Assembly: GCA_016699575.1 (NCBI GenBank)
Contig: CP064979.1
Location: 3,720,001-3,784,000, forward strand
Reading direction: 5' to 3'
From: Flavobacteriales bacterium
GTDB taxonomy: Bacteria > Bacteroidota > Bacteroidia > Flavobacteriales_F > PHOS-HE28
DNA length: 64,000 bases
Shown here: in pieces, positions 24,897-33,518 of the stretch
Numbering within the stretch: the stretch's first letter is position 1
Layout: each line of letters begins with the position of its first letter
Notes under the pieces: model-generated
What the model was told of the DNA's origin: nothing
Databases searched by the model: none
The model's input: the letters and a program-made list of their open reading frames with translations, nothing else
Program-made: the position numbers and the translations under genes

Positions 24897-25535
24897 ATGA
24901 AGGTCTATCTGCTGCCGGGCATCGCCACGGATCACCACCTCTTCGATCGTCTCGACCTCAGCGGTCTGGATGTGATGAAGCTCGACTGGCCAAGGTTCCG
25001 GCGCGGGACAACGTTGGAGGAGATCGCCAAGGACATGGCTCCGCAAGTGGACCGCGATGAGCCGCACATCCTGGTTGGTGTGAGCATGGGCGGTATGGTG
25101 GCGCAGGAACTCGCGCTCATCACCAACCCGGTGAAGGTCATTCTCATCAGCACATGGACCGGCCCGCAGGAGTGGCCGCGCTTCGTGCGTTTCGGTGCTG
25201 CCATCGGTGTGCAGCGGGCCATCACCGCTGCGAGCATGAAGGCCAGTTGGCCGGTGAAGCGGTTCCTCACCGGCCAGGACGGGCGCACGGCACAGTTGCT
25301 GCGCGACATGGCCTTGCGCGAAGGCCCGGAGCAGATCAGGCGGGGGCTTTCTGCCATCTTCCGCTGGCCCGGTTCACGATGGAAGGGCCCGGTGGTCCGT
25401 ATCCACGGCGACAAGGACCGCCTGATGCCCATCCAGCAGCTCAAGCCCGACCACGTGGTGCGCGGTGGAGCGCACGCCATGGTGTACTGCCATGCGAACG
25501 CCGTGAGCGCGGCCTTGCGGGCCGCGCTCACGTGA
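24897..25535 (+). CDS. Alpha/beta hydrolase family protein
   Basis: 212 residues from ATG 24897; GTG 24891, overlapping the hutH stop, is an alternative. VYLLPGIATDHHLF resembles the oxyanion-hole strand, the nucleophile elbow is GVSMGG with S63, RIHGDKDRLMP holds the acid, and the catalytic histidine is probably in GGAHAMVYCHANAV. The protein is short for the fold and lacks a large cap. Substrate unknown. It sits directly behind hutH. The last coding codons form a 13-bp hairpin (25502-25532) that probably ends transcription. Confidence 0.8.
   Translation: MKVYLLPGIATDHHLFDRLDLSGLDVMKLDWPRFRRGTTLEEIAKDMAPQVDRDEPHILVGVSMGGMVAQELALITNPVKVILISTWTGPQEWPRFVRFGAAIGVQRAITAASMKASWPVKRFLTGQDGRTAQLLRDMALREGPEQIRRGLSAIFRWPGSRWKGPVVRIHGDKDRLMPIQQLKPDHVVRGGAHAMVYCHANAVSAALRAALT
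25502..25532. terminator. 13-bp hairpin shared by convergent genes
   Basis: Arms 25502-25514 and 25520-25532 are perfectly complementary around TTGCG. The stem lies inside the last codons of the hydrolase and faces the convergent TonB-like gene ending at 25550. There is no U-tract on either side. Confidence 0.5.
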
Positions 25536-25549
25536 CTTGCGGTGGAGTT

Positions 25550-26419
25550 CTATCTAGGCTCGAGCTCGAACGTGAACTTTTGTTGGTAGAGAACCGGCAC
25601 CGGTTCATCATCAATGATGCCCGGCTTCCACTTGGGCATTCGCTTGACCGCCCGTACCGCCTCGGCGTCGAGTTCTTTCGTAACTCCTTTCGCCACACGT
25701 ATGCCTACTACGCTACCGTCCTTGTCCACAACGAATTCCACCCAGACCGTACCATGGTGTTCCAGCAGTTGGCTGAGCTCAGGGTAAACCAATGTTCGAT
25801 CCAGGAATTTCTTGAGACCGGCCTCGCCTCCTGGGAATTCAGGTTCCTTGTCAAGTTCCCAAATGCGCTTGTACCGCGGTCCTTCTGCTGAACCTGTGAC
25901 GCCTGTGCCGCCGCCGTTAGGTACGAACGGCGCGGTACCTCCCACGCTATCCGCAGGCACTCCGGCGCCTGGACCGGACGCCAGTGAGTTGGTATCGGTA
26001 CGCTCCGCCGGCAATGAATCAACAGCTACCACTGCGACATCGGGAGACGCGCCACCCGATGGTGGGACAGGAGCAGTGGGTGGTGGGGGCGTTGGTGGAA
26101 CAACTCCTGTGGGCGGATCAACAGGCGGGAGCACTACCTCCACACCTTTCGAGTTGATTGGCGGGACAAAGGAGTAGGTGGTAGTTCCGAGCATGCTGGG
26201 GAGCACGGTCGCTGCGCCGATCACACCGAAGCCGAATACCATGGCCAGCACCATCACCCGGTGGTGCTCCTGCCGGATGCGATACGCTCCGTACTCGTGG
26301 TTGCGCCCGGCGAAAACCACCTCATTGCGGTCGGTGCTGAGCACGTTGCTCCAGCTGAAGTCGGCCAGCAGCAGGGAGCAGAACAGGATGATGAGAAAGA
26401 GGATCAGCGCGGTTGTCAT
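25550..26419 (-). CDS. TonB family energy-transducer protein
   Basis: 289 residues from ATG 26419; a GTG ten codons upstream is less likely. There are two hydrophobic segments (residues 1-20 and about 50-75, the second being VMVLAMVFGFGVIGAATVLP). A Pro-rich periplasmic spacer follows (PPVDPPTGVVPPTPPPPTAP), then a Gly/Ser-rich stretch and a TonB C-terminal domain (about 215-289) with YPELSQLLEHHGTVWVEFVV, DGSVVGIRVAKG and AVKRMPKWKPG. The domain normally docks with outer-membrane TonB-dependent transporters. The extra N-terminal segment NEVVFAGRNHEYGAYRIRQ is typical of Bacteroidota TonB-like proteins. No ExbB/ExbD genes are adjacent. Convergent with the hydrolase gene. Confidence 0.88.
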   Translation of the reverse strand: MTTALILFLIILFCSLLLADFSWSNVLSTDRNEVVFAGRNHEYGAYRIRQEHHRVMVLAMVFGFGVIGAATVLPSMLGTTTYSFVPPINSKGVEVVLPPVDPPTGVVPPTPPPPTAPVPPSGGASPDVAVVAVDSLPAERTDTNSLASGPGAGVPADSVGGTAPFVPNGGGTGVTGSAEGPRYKRIWELDKEPEFPGGEAGLKKFLDRTLVYPELSQLLEHHGTVWVEFVVDKDGSVVGIRVAKGVTKELDAEAVRAVKRMPKWKPGIIDDEPVPVLYQQKFTFELEPR

Positions 26420-26533
26420 GGCTTCCGGGGTTTGGAGCCATGAACGCACGAGCGGGGCCGTTCGACATGTGGCCGAGGGCGTGCTTCAGGAACGGTAGCG
26501 AAGAGGGAAGGAGCGGACAGGGACCAGCCCGGT

Positions 26534-26650
26534 TCAGAGCGTGAGCCCGAGCGAAAGCAGGGCTACGGCGAGCAGAAGGGAGAGCCGAAGGGCCAGGTTG
26601 ATGAGCTTGTTGCGACCGGGTTGATGCAGGGTGGTTGCAGGGGAGCGCAT
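26534..26650 (-). CDS. Possible small single-pass membrane protein (38 residues)
   Basis: From ATG 26650 the frame encodes a short basic N-terminus (MRSPATTLHQPGRNK) followed by a strongly hydrophobic helix (LINLALRLSLLLAVALLSLG) ending in LTL. The positive-inside pattern and the position in an otherwise empty region, codirectional with the TonB-like gene, make a real small membrane protein possible. In GC-rich DNA a Leu-rich frame can arise by chance, and no homologue is recalled. Confidence 0.3.
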   Translation of the reverse strand: MRSPATTLHQPGRNKLINLALRLSLLLAVALLSLGLTL

Positions 26651-26728
26651 GGCAGAGATCAGGGGCGTCTGCATCCAAGACGGGGGCCGCCGGGAAGGGT
26701 TGCGTCCATGTGGTCCGGTGCGGCGCTG

Positions 26729-26737
26729 CATCTTCGC
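26729..26737 (+). promoter_or_regulatory. -7-like element for the TerC gene
   Basis: CATCTTCGC ends four bases before ATG 26742, again suggesting a near-leaderless transcript. Confidence 0.45.
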
Positions 26738-26741
26738 CGCC

Positions 26742-27479
26742 ATGGAACACTTGCTCACGCTCGACGCCCTCATCAGCCTGCTCACGCTCACCACGTTGGA
26801 GATCGTGCTGGGTATCGATAACGTCATCTTCGTTTCCATCATCCTGGGGCGCATTCCGGAGGAGAAACGGTTGCGCGCTCGTCGCCTGTGGATGGTGCTC
26901 GGCATATTGATGCGCAGCGCGTTGCTTCTCGGCCTGGGTTGGCTGGTGAAGAACGGCGAGGAAGAGCTTTTCAAGGTCTTTGGCTACGGCTTCAACCTGC
27001 ACAATTGCATCATGTTCTTCGGCGGTCTTTTCCTGCTCTACAAAGCGGTGAAAGAGATCCACCACAAGCTGGAAGGCGGTCATGAGGAAGCCAAGCCCGC
27101 CAGTGCCAGCAAGGGTTTCGCCGCGCTCATCCTGCAGATCGTCCTCATCGATGCCGTGTTCAGCTTCGACAGCATCGTAACGGCCATTGGCCTGGCCGAC
27201 CACATCGAGGTGATGATCATCGCCGTGATCATTGCCATGGTGGTGATGTTCTTCTTCGCCAATGCGATCAGCGGCTTCATCGAGAAGCACCCGGCCTTGA
27301 AGATGCTTGCGCTCAGCTTCTTGGTCATGGTGGGCTTCATGCTCTTCTTCGAAGGGCTGCATCCCGTGCACCACAGCGAGATCCCCAAGGGGTATGCGTA
27401 CGTGGCCATGGCCTTCAGCTTCGGTGTGGAGCTGTTGAACATGAAGGCGCGCAAGCGGGTGGTGAAGCTGAACCCCTGA
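26742..27479 (+). CDS. TerC family integral membrane protein
   Basis: 245 residues with about seven hydrophobic helices. LTTLEIVLGIDNVIFVSII near the N-terminus and LIDAVFSFDSIVTAIGL in the middle carry the paired acidic residues conserved in TerC proteins (E/D in helix 1, D-x-x-F-x-x-D in the later helix). TerC proteins have been linked to tellurite resistance and to manganese export or metal loading of secreted proteins; which applies here is unknown. The start at ATG 26742 matches the family N-terminus, although the frame is open upstream. No other ter gene is nearby, which argues for a metal role rather than a tellurite operon. Confidence 0.92.
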   Translation: MEHLLTLDALISLLTLTTLEIVLGIDNVIFVSIILGRIPEEKRLRARRLWMVLGILMRSALLLGLGWLVKNGEEELFKVFGYGFNLHNCIMFFGGLFLLYKAVKEIHHKLEGGHEEAKPASASKGFAALILQIVLIDAVFSFDSIVTAIGLADHIEVMIIAVIIAMVVMFFFANAISGFIEKHPALKMLALSFLVMVGFMLFFEGLHPVHHSEIPKGYAYVAMAFSFGVELLNMKARKRVVKLNP

Positions 27480-27530
27480 CCTGTCCGGGCCGGTTCCTGG
27501 ATCCCCATGGCTTTTGGATCAACTTGCGGC

Positions 27531-28406
27531 ATGGCCCAGCAGGAGCACGAGAACATCCCGGTCCATCACCTGGAAGGCCATGGTCATCGCACGGTGACCT
27601 TCGAACGCATCGTGCCCATGCCGGAGGAAGTGCGCAACAGCGTGCACCGCCACGACCACTACGAGATCTTCGTGTTCGCCAAGGGAACCGGCACGCACAT
27701 GATCGACCTGAAGCTTTATCCGTTCGTAGGCCCCTGCATGCATGTAGTGGAAGCGGGCCAGGTACACCATTTGGTGCGCAGTGCGGATACGGTCGGGTTC
27801 GTGATCCTGTTCGAGCCTGCTGCGGTGGCCGATACCCAGCGGTTCAAGGACATGCGCCGCCTGTACGATGCCATGGGCGATCACCCCACCGCACCCCTGT
27901 CCGTGGAGCGGCTGAAGATCATGTGTGACCTGGCCGATGCCATCGAACGCGAACTCGAAGCGCAGGAGGAGGGCTACGATCGGGTGCTGGAGAACTACCT
28001 CGGTATCGCCTTGACCAAATGCGGACAATGGACCGCGAGGTTGGATCGATCGGGGACCAGGGATCCGTTCGATATCGTGGGGAAATTCAAGCAGCTGGTG
28101 GAGAAGCAGTTCAAGGAACTGAAGCAGGTGAGCGACTATGCCGACCAACTGAGCGTAACACCCGGCTACTTGAACGAGAAGGTGAAGGAGCGATTGGGAA
28201 CGAATGCGAGCGGCTACATTCAGGCACGTTCCATGTTGGAGGCGAAACGGCTGTTATTGCATAGCGGTATGAGCGTCAAGGAAGCGGGCTTCGCATTGGG
28301 CATGCAGGACCCTGCGTATTTCACGCGGTGGTTCAAGAAGAACGAGGGCCTGACGCCAGCGGACTACCGAGCGCGCGTGCGCACCGAGTTCCCGGAAGTG
28401 GATTGA
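27531..28406 (+). CDS. AraC family transcriptional regulator
   Basis: 291 residues from ATG 27531; ATG 27507 is possible. The N-terminal cupin-like sensor contains VHRHDHYEIFVFAKGTGTHMID, the usual metal/ligand cupin strand. The C-terminal AraC domain has two helix-turn-helix motifs: DYADQLSVTPGYLNEKVKE (near 205) and SVKEAGFALGMQDPAYFTRWFKK with TPADYRAR at the end. Probably a one-component regulator responding to a small molecule. It lies 84 bases upstream of the beta-strand-repeat gene, but that intergenic region has its own promoter and a different repeat pattern. Target genes cannot be told from sequence. Confidence 0.9.
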   Translation: MAQQEHENIPVHHLEGHGHRTVTFERIVPMPEEVRNSVHRHDHYEIFVFAKGTGTHMIDLKLYPFVGPCMHVVEAGQVHHLVRSADTVGFVILFEPAAVADTQRFKDMRRLYDAMGDHPTAPLSVERLKIMCDLADAIERELEAQEEGYDRVLENYLGIALTKCGQWTARLDRSGTRDPFDIVGKFKQLVEKQFKELKQVSDYADQLSVTPGYLNEKVKERLGTNASGYIQARSMLEAKRLLLHSGMSVKEAGFALGMQDPAYFTRWFKKNEGLTPADYRARVRTEFPEVD

Positions 28407-28418
28407 TCCCAGCGGCCG

Positions 28419-28486
28419 ACCGCGATTTGTCCTGTTCGAACCACGGTTTGTCCATTGAGGAGGGGTGGGGCGGAAGGGAGTTTTGC
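28419..28486 (+). promoter_or_regulatory. Promoter with paired 21-bp-period direct repeats (class A operator)
   Basis: CGATTTGTCC (28423-28432) and CGGTTTGTCC (28444-28453) are direct repeats exactly 21 bp apart. A TTG (28455-28457) 20 bases before the -7 element GAGTTTTGC (28478-28486) fits the Bacteroidota -33/-7 pattern. Block 28419-28457 matches 31943-31981 at 35 of 39 bases, and the distance to the -7 element is the same in both. The geometry is that of a LytTR target site; the regulator is inferred. Confidence 0.65.
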
Positions 28487-28489
28487 CCC

Positions 28490-31400
28490 GTGAACCATCC
28501 GTCCGATCCGTCCCGCGCCACATCGTTCAGCTTGCTGGCGGCAGTGTTGTTGCTTCCTATGCTGTCCAGCGCCCAGAACATCGGCATCAATACCGATGGA
28601 TCCTCGCCGCATGCCAGCGCGCTTCTTGACATTGACGTGAGCGCCCTGGGCGGCACCAAACGAGGGTTGCTCATCCCGCGCATGACCGCCGCCGAGATGA
28701 ACGCCATCGTGGCCCCGGCCACCAGCCTGCTCGTGTTCAATACCACAGTGAACAACTTCTTCTACTTCAACGGCACGGCGTGGGTGCCTATCAGTGTGGC
28801 TGCCGGTTGGGGACTTAGTGGCAATGCGGGCACCAACCCGGCCGCCAACTTCGTGGGCACCACGGACAATCAGGGGTTGCGGTTCCGGGTGAACAATGTG
28901 TTCGCGGGGGCGCTGGGTACGGCGAACAATCAGACGATAGCTTACGGCATCAATACCGGGTCTGCCGGGTTACAGAACACCTTCATCGGTGGCGGCGCGG
29001 GCTCTGCCACCAGTGGCGCGGGGAATACCATGATCGGCCACCTGGCCGGTACCGCGAACACAGGGGGGATCGCCAACGTGATCATCGGTAGCGGTGCGGG
29101 CACCTCGTTCAGTGCCAGCAATAACACCATGGTAGGCTGCAATTCGGGCCAGAACACCACCACGGGTACTACCAACACGTTCCTCGGCCGGGATGCCGGC
29201 TTGGCGAACACCACCGGGAACGCCAATGTGATGGTGGGTATGTCCGCGGGCAACACGAACGTGACCGGCTCGCAGATCACCCTGGTCGGCGAGAACTCGG
29301 ATGTAGGGTCCAACGCATTGTTCAATGCGAGCGCGTTCGGTTTCCGAGCGCAAGTGGATGCGAACAACTCGTTGGTGCTTGGGAGCATCGCCGGCACCAA
29401 CGGCGCTGCCTTCAGCACCAACGTGGGCATTGGCACCACCACACCGGCCGATCGTCTGCATGTGGTGGGCAACATCCGCATGGTTGACGGCAACCAGGCA
29501 ACTGGGCGGGTGCTTACGAGCGATGCCAATGGAAGAGCCACATGGCAGGCGCTGCCGACCGGGAACAACGATTGGAGTTTGCTTGGCAATGCGGGAACGG
29601 ACCCGGCCATCAACTACATCGGTACGGCTGATGCACAGCCACTGCAATTCAAGGTGAACGGTGTACATGCGGGCTCGTTGGGTGCCACCACGACAGGATC
29701 GGTTTCATTCGGTCTATCAGCAGGCCAGGTCAGCACCGGGTCGAACAACACGTTCATCGGTTCCGGTGCGGGCGCGGCGGCCACCACGGGTTCGTTGAAC
29801 GTCTTCGTTGGGCGATCGGCCGGGGCCAGCACCACCACCGGATCGGGGAATACCTGTGTTGGGCAGAACGCGGGGTTGAACATGACCGGATCACAGAACA
29901 CCCTGCTCGGGTCCAATGCCGGTTCCACCAACACCACGGGCGGTTCCAACCTGTTCATCGGTAGCGCGGCCGGAAACGCGAACACCACAGGCAGCATGAA
30001 CGTGTTCATGGGCTTGGGTGCGGGCAACTCGAACGTGGGCGGCAACGCCAATATCGTGATCGGAAGCAACGCTGATGTGGGTGCACCGGCACTGGTCAAT
30101 GCCACAGCCATCGGCGCGAACGCACAGGTGAACGTGAACCATGCCATCGTGCTCGGCAGCATCAATGGCGTGAACGGTGCTTTGGCCGATGTGAACGTGG
30201 GGATCGGAACACCTGCGCCAGCGGATCGTTTGCATGTGGTGGGCAACATCCGCATGGTGGACGGCAACCAAGCGGCTGGTCGTGTGCTCACCAGCGATGT
30301 GAACGGAACAGCCACGTGGCAGAATGCCAGCGCCCAGGCATGGGGATTGGCCGGCAACACCGGAACGAACCCGGCCACCAACTTTCTTGGCACTGCGGAC
30401 AACCAGCACCTGGTGCTGCGCGCGAACAACACGGAGATGATCCGGTTGAACACGGCAGGCCGGGTGGAGATCGGTACGGGTGGCACGGCCGTAGCGAACG
30501 TGCCATCCATCGGGCTGCCCAAGTTGTGGGTAGCCAGCGCGAACACGGCGGACGATAACATCATCTTCCAAGCCTCGCACAACAACCCCGCTTCCAGCGC
30601 GGCCTTCGTTTCGGCCAAGTCCAACGGTACGCTGGCCGCACCCACATCGGTGGTGGCCGGTGAGAACATGGGGCGCTGGGCCACCGTGGGCTACGGCGCG
30701 GCCAGCTTCCTGCCCGCTGCCGGTATCCGTGTGGTAGCGGAAGCGGCACCCGTTGTAACGCACGTACCCAGCCGCATCAACTTCGAAACGGACAACGAAG
30801 TGCAGCGCATGACGATCCGCAGCGGGGGCAACGTGGGCATCAACACCAACAACCCGCTCGATCGCTTGCATGTGGTGGGCAACATCCGCATGGTGGACGG
30901 CAACGAGGCCGCCGGGCGCGTGCTCACCAGCGATGCGAACGGAACGGCCACGTGGCAGAATGCGAGCGCCAATGCCTGGGGCTTGGGCGGCAATGCGGGT
31001 ACCAACCCGGCAACGGATTTCGTGGGTACCACCGATGGGCAACCGCTGCGTTTTCGAGCGAACAACCAGAACGGCGGTCAGATCCCACAAAGCACGCTGG
31101 GTACGCTGGCACTTGGATTCGATCCGGGCACGAACGGTACGGGGCCTTTCAACACCTTCATCGGTAATTCGGCAGGTGCGGCGCACACCACGGGTGCTAC
31201 GAACACAGCGCTCGGCCATGGCGCCGGAAGTCAGATCTCCAGCGGAAGCGGTAATACTTACATCGGGGGTGGAGCAGGTCTGGGATCGAACGCTGGCGAC
31301 AACACGTTCGTTGGTGCCACCACCGGCCAAAGCACCACCACGGGCGGAGGAAACACCTTCATCGGTCGTTCCGCGGGCTTCAGCAACAACACGGGTGCGG

Positions 31401-31912
31401 GGAACACACTGCTCGGCAACCTCGCCGATGTGGCCAATGCCGCATTGACCAATGCCACCGCCATCGGCGACCGCGCGGAAGTGGCTGCCAGCAATAGCAT
31501 GGTGCTCGGGAGCATCAACGGCGTGAACGGCGCCACGGCAAGCACGAATGTGGGCATCGGGGTCACGGTGCCGCTCACCACATTGGATGTGAACGGCGGC
31601 CTCACCATCCGCCGGCCGGCCAACGTGAACATCGCCACCGGTGCGAATGCAGTTGTAGTCGGCAACACCAGCTACCTACGGCTCAACTCCGGGGCCACCA
31701 TCGCCAGTGCCACCATCAACCTGAGCAATGGGTTGGCCACGGGGCAGGTGCTGGTGATCGAGTGCACGTCGCCGGGGCCCTTGTTCGGATTCACGATCAC
31801 CGACAACAACAATACGATCATGAACGGGGATCATGCCATGAACCCCGGCGACTCGCTCACCCTGATCTGGAACGGTGCCGATTGGCTGGAATTGGCGCGG
31901 AGCACCAATTGA
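28490..31912 (+). CDS. Large secreted beta-strand-repeat protein (adhesin-like), paralogue of 54022-56700
   Basis: 1140 residues from GTG 28490, three bases after the -7 element; the frame is open 54 codons further, but the signal peptide (SFSLLAAVLLLPMLSSAQ) begins just here. ALLDIDVSALGGTKRGLLIPRMT follows, then TSLLVFNTTVNNFFYFNGTAW, a domain common at the start of Bacteroidota fibre-like proteins. The body is made of 14-16-residue repeats of the form NTFIGxxAGxxNTTG, predicting a YadA-head-like beta-roll or solenoid. A longer module with DRLHVVGNIRMVDGN and RVLTSDANG occurs three times (about 29450, 30225, 30860). The last about 110 residues form a different beta domain (LVIECTSPGPLFGFTITDNN). 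No T9SS C-terminus. Probable surface fibre or adhesin. Confidence 0.85.
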   Translation: MNHPSDPSRATSFSLLAAVLLLPMLSSAQNIGINTDGSSPHASALLDIDVSALGGTKRGLLIPRMTAAEMNAIVAPATSLLVFNTTVNNFFYFNGTAWVPISVAAGWGLSGNAGTNPAANFVGTTDNQGLRFRVNNVFAGALGTANNQTIAYGINTGSAGLQNTFIGGGAGSATSGAGNTMIGHLAGTANTGGIANVIIGSGAGTSFSASNNTMVGCNSGQNTTTGTTNTFLGRDAGLANTTGNANVMVGMSAGNTNVTGSQITLVGENSDVGSNALFNASAFGFRAQVDANNSLVLGSIAGTNGAAFSTNVGIGTTTPADRLHVVGNIRMVDGNQATGRVLTSDANGRATWQALPTGNNDWSLLGNAGTDPAINYIGTADAQPLQFKVNGVHAGSLGATTTGSVSFGLSAGQVSTGSNNTFIGSGAGAAATTGSLNVFVGRSAGASTTTGSGNTCVGQNAGLNMTGSQNTLLGSNAGSTNTTGGSNLFIGSAAGNANTTGSMNVFMGLGAGNSNVGGNANIVIGSNADVGAPALVNATAIGANAQVNVNHAIVLGSINGVNGALADVNVGIGTPAPADRLHVVGNIRMVDGNQAAGRVLTSDVNGTATWQNASAQAWGLAGNTGTNPATNFLGTADNQHLVLRANNTEMIRLNTAGRVEIGTGGTAVANVPSIGLPKLWVASANTADDNIIFQASHNNPASSAAFVSAKSNGTLAAPTSVVAGENMGRWATVGYGAASFLPAAGIRVVAEAAPVVTHVPSRINFETDNEVQRMTIRSGGNVGINTNNPLDRLHVVGNIRMVDGNEAAGRVLTSDANGTATWQNASANAWGLGGNAGTNPATDFVGTTDGQPLRFRANNQNGGQIPQSTLGTLALGFDPGTNGTGPFNTFIGNSAGAAHTTGATNTALGHGAGSQISSGSGNTYIGGGAGLGSNAGDNTFVGATTGQSTTTGGGNTFIGRSAGFSNNTGAGNTLLGNLADVANAALTNATAIGDRAEVAASNSMVLGSINGVNGATASTNVGIGVTVPLTTLDVNGGLTIRRPANVNIATGANAVVVGNTSYLRLNSGATIASATINLSNGLATGQVLVIECTSPGPLFGFTITDNNNTIMNGDHAMNPGDSLTLIWNGADWLELARSTN

Positions 31913-31942
31913 GCACGCGAGGTGCCGAGCCCTTGCGCGATA

Positions 31943-32010
31943 ACCGCGATCCGTCCTGTTCGAGCCATGGTTTGTCCATTGTGGGGCCAGCGGCCTACCG
32001 GCAGTTTTGC
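31943..32010 (+). promoter_or_regulatory. Promoter with the same class A direct repeats
   Basis: CGATCCGTCC (31947-31956) and TGGTTTGTCC (31968-31977), 21 bp apart, precede the -7 element CAGTTTTGC (32002-32010). Compared with 28419-28457 only four bases differ, all transitions, and the spacing to the -7 element is identical. ATG 32030 follows 20 bases later. Confidence 0.65.
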
Positions 32011-32029
32011 CCCGAGTTCATCAATCCCC

Positions 32030-33496
32030 ATGCACATGTCCCCGTTCCGCATTCCCGCTTTCCTGGCCATCAACCTGGTCTCCGCCGCGTTATGGTCCAA
32101 CAACATCCAGGTGAGCAATGTGTCGCTCAATGGACAGAACCCCGCCACGGACACTTGGCAGGTGGCCTTCGATCTCAGCTGGGACAACAGTTGGCGCACC
32201 AGTTCGGGTGAATCCAACTACGATGCGGCGTGGGTCTTCATCAAATACCGCTTCGGCCCCAATACCGATTGGCGCCATGCCACGCTGAGCCCCAGCGGGC
32301 ACATCGTCAGTGCTCTGGCCACCGTTGCGAGCGATCAACGCGGGGTGTTCATCCACCGTGGTATTGATGGGATCGGCACCATGTCCCTGACCAATTCGCA
32401 GCTCCGGTGGAATTACAGCGGCACCGGTGTCGGCGACAACGACCCCATCGAGGTCCGCGTTTTCGCCATCGAAATGGTGCGTGTGCCGCAGGGTTCCTTC
32501 GCCGCCGGCGACGGAGCGACGTCCGATTTCCAGCGCCATTTCGGTGCCGGGAATTCCAATGATCCGTTCATCTTCACCTCCGAGGCCGCGTTGAACCTCG
32601 GTGGATTCTTGTCGACCAGCTTGGGGAACCGGAACAACGTTGATTCCGGAAGCGGTGCCGATGATGATTTCAGTACGACCGTGAACCAGACCTTGCCAGC
32701 CGGCTTTCCCAAAGGCTTCAACGCGTTCTTCATGATGAAGTATGAATGCAGCGAAGGACAGTACGTGGATTTCCTGAACATGCTGACCCCGGCCCAAGCC
32801 AACAATCGCTTCCCCAACACCACGGGAACATTGGGGAACACCATCGACGATTCGGGGACGCCACCAGAGCTGTACGTGACCAGTGCACCGGAACGGGCGG
32901 CCAGCATGCGCGGCACGGATCTATTGGCCTACGCCGACTGGGCTGCACTGCGGCCCATGACCGAACTGGAATTCGAGAAGGGCTGCAGGGGCAACCGGCC
33001 CGTGGTGGAGGATGAGTACGCATGGGGAAGCACCAGCTTGCGAACAACCCCGGTGTACGGGGTGTTCGATGCCGGCACGGCGAACGAGACCGTGAACGCC
33101 GTCGGCACTGAAGGGAATGCGAACTACTCCATTTTCATCACCCCGAACCGCCCGGCGCGAGTGGGCATCTTCGCTGGAAGTCTGACCAACCCGGATCGTG
33201 CCGCAGCTGGTGCCGGGTACTACGGTGCGATGGAGCTTTCGGGGAACCTGCCGGAGATGGTGATCAATGTGGGCACCCCGCAGGGAAGGGCCTTCACCGG
33301 TGCTAGCGGAGATGGGACCTTGGATGCTTCGGGCGCAGCAACGGTGGCAGGGTGGCCAACATCCGGGTTGCCATTGGCGGTGCGCGGTGGTGGCACCGGC
33401 GACCTTGCCGTGAGGCTCCGGGTGTCCGATCGACATTCCGCTGTGAATGCCTTGTCCACTGCTGGAAAAGGCGCGAGGTTGTGCCGTTTTCCATGA
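32030..33496 (+). CDS. Secreted formylglycine-generating-enzyme-like (SUMF1/EgtB fold) protein
   Basis: 488 residues with a short hydrophobic N-terminus (FRIPAFLAINLVSAALWS) that probably acts as a signal peptide. An N-terminal beta domain (about 20-140, SNNIQVSNVSLNGQNP and WAFDLSW-type strands) precedes a domain starting FAIEMVRVPQGSFAAGDG, the typical entry to the FGE-sulfatase fold. It continues with MMKYECSEGQYVDFLN, TPMTELEFEKGCRGNRP-type and MELSGNLPEMVIN segments and ends GKGARLCRFP. The copper-binding cysteine pair of true FGEs is not evident, so this is probably a non-enzymatic surface protein using the fold, as is common in Bacteroidota. It shares a promoter block with the 28490 gene. 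Confidence 0.75.
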   Translation: MHMSPFRIPAFLAINLVSAALWSNNIQVSNVSLNGQNPATDTWQVAFDLSWDNSWRTSSGESNYDAAWVFIKYRFGPNTDWRHATLSPSGHIVSALATVASDQRGVFIHRGIDGIGTMSLTNSQLRWNYSGTGVGDNDPIEVRVFAIEMVRVPQGSFAAGDGATSDFQRHFGAGNSNDPFIFTSEAALNLGGFLSTSLGNRNNVDSGSGADDDFSTTVNQTLPAGFPKGFNAFFMMKYECSEGQYVDFLNMLTPAQANNRFPNTTGTLGNTIDDSGTPPELYVTSAPERAASMRGTDLLAYADWAALRPMTELEFEKGCRGNRPVVEDEYAWGSTSLRTTPVYGVFDAGTANETVNAVGTEGNANYSIFITPNRPARVGIFAGSLTNPDRAAAGAGYYGAMELSGNLPEMVINVGTPQGRAFTGASGDGTLDASGAATVAGWPTSGLPLAVRGGGTGDLAVRLRVSDRHSAVNALSTAGKGARLCRFP

Positions 33497-33518
33497 TGAG
33501 GACCTGACCTGAACGGAT

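Larger units (their letters stand above)
26420..26741. other. Divergent intergenic region between the TonB-like and TerC genes
   Basis: 322 bases. Besides the -7-like element for terC (26729-26737) it holds only a possible 38-codon membrane ORF on the minus strand (26534-26650). I see no RNA gene, repeat or transposon remnant. Confidence 0.6.
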
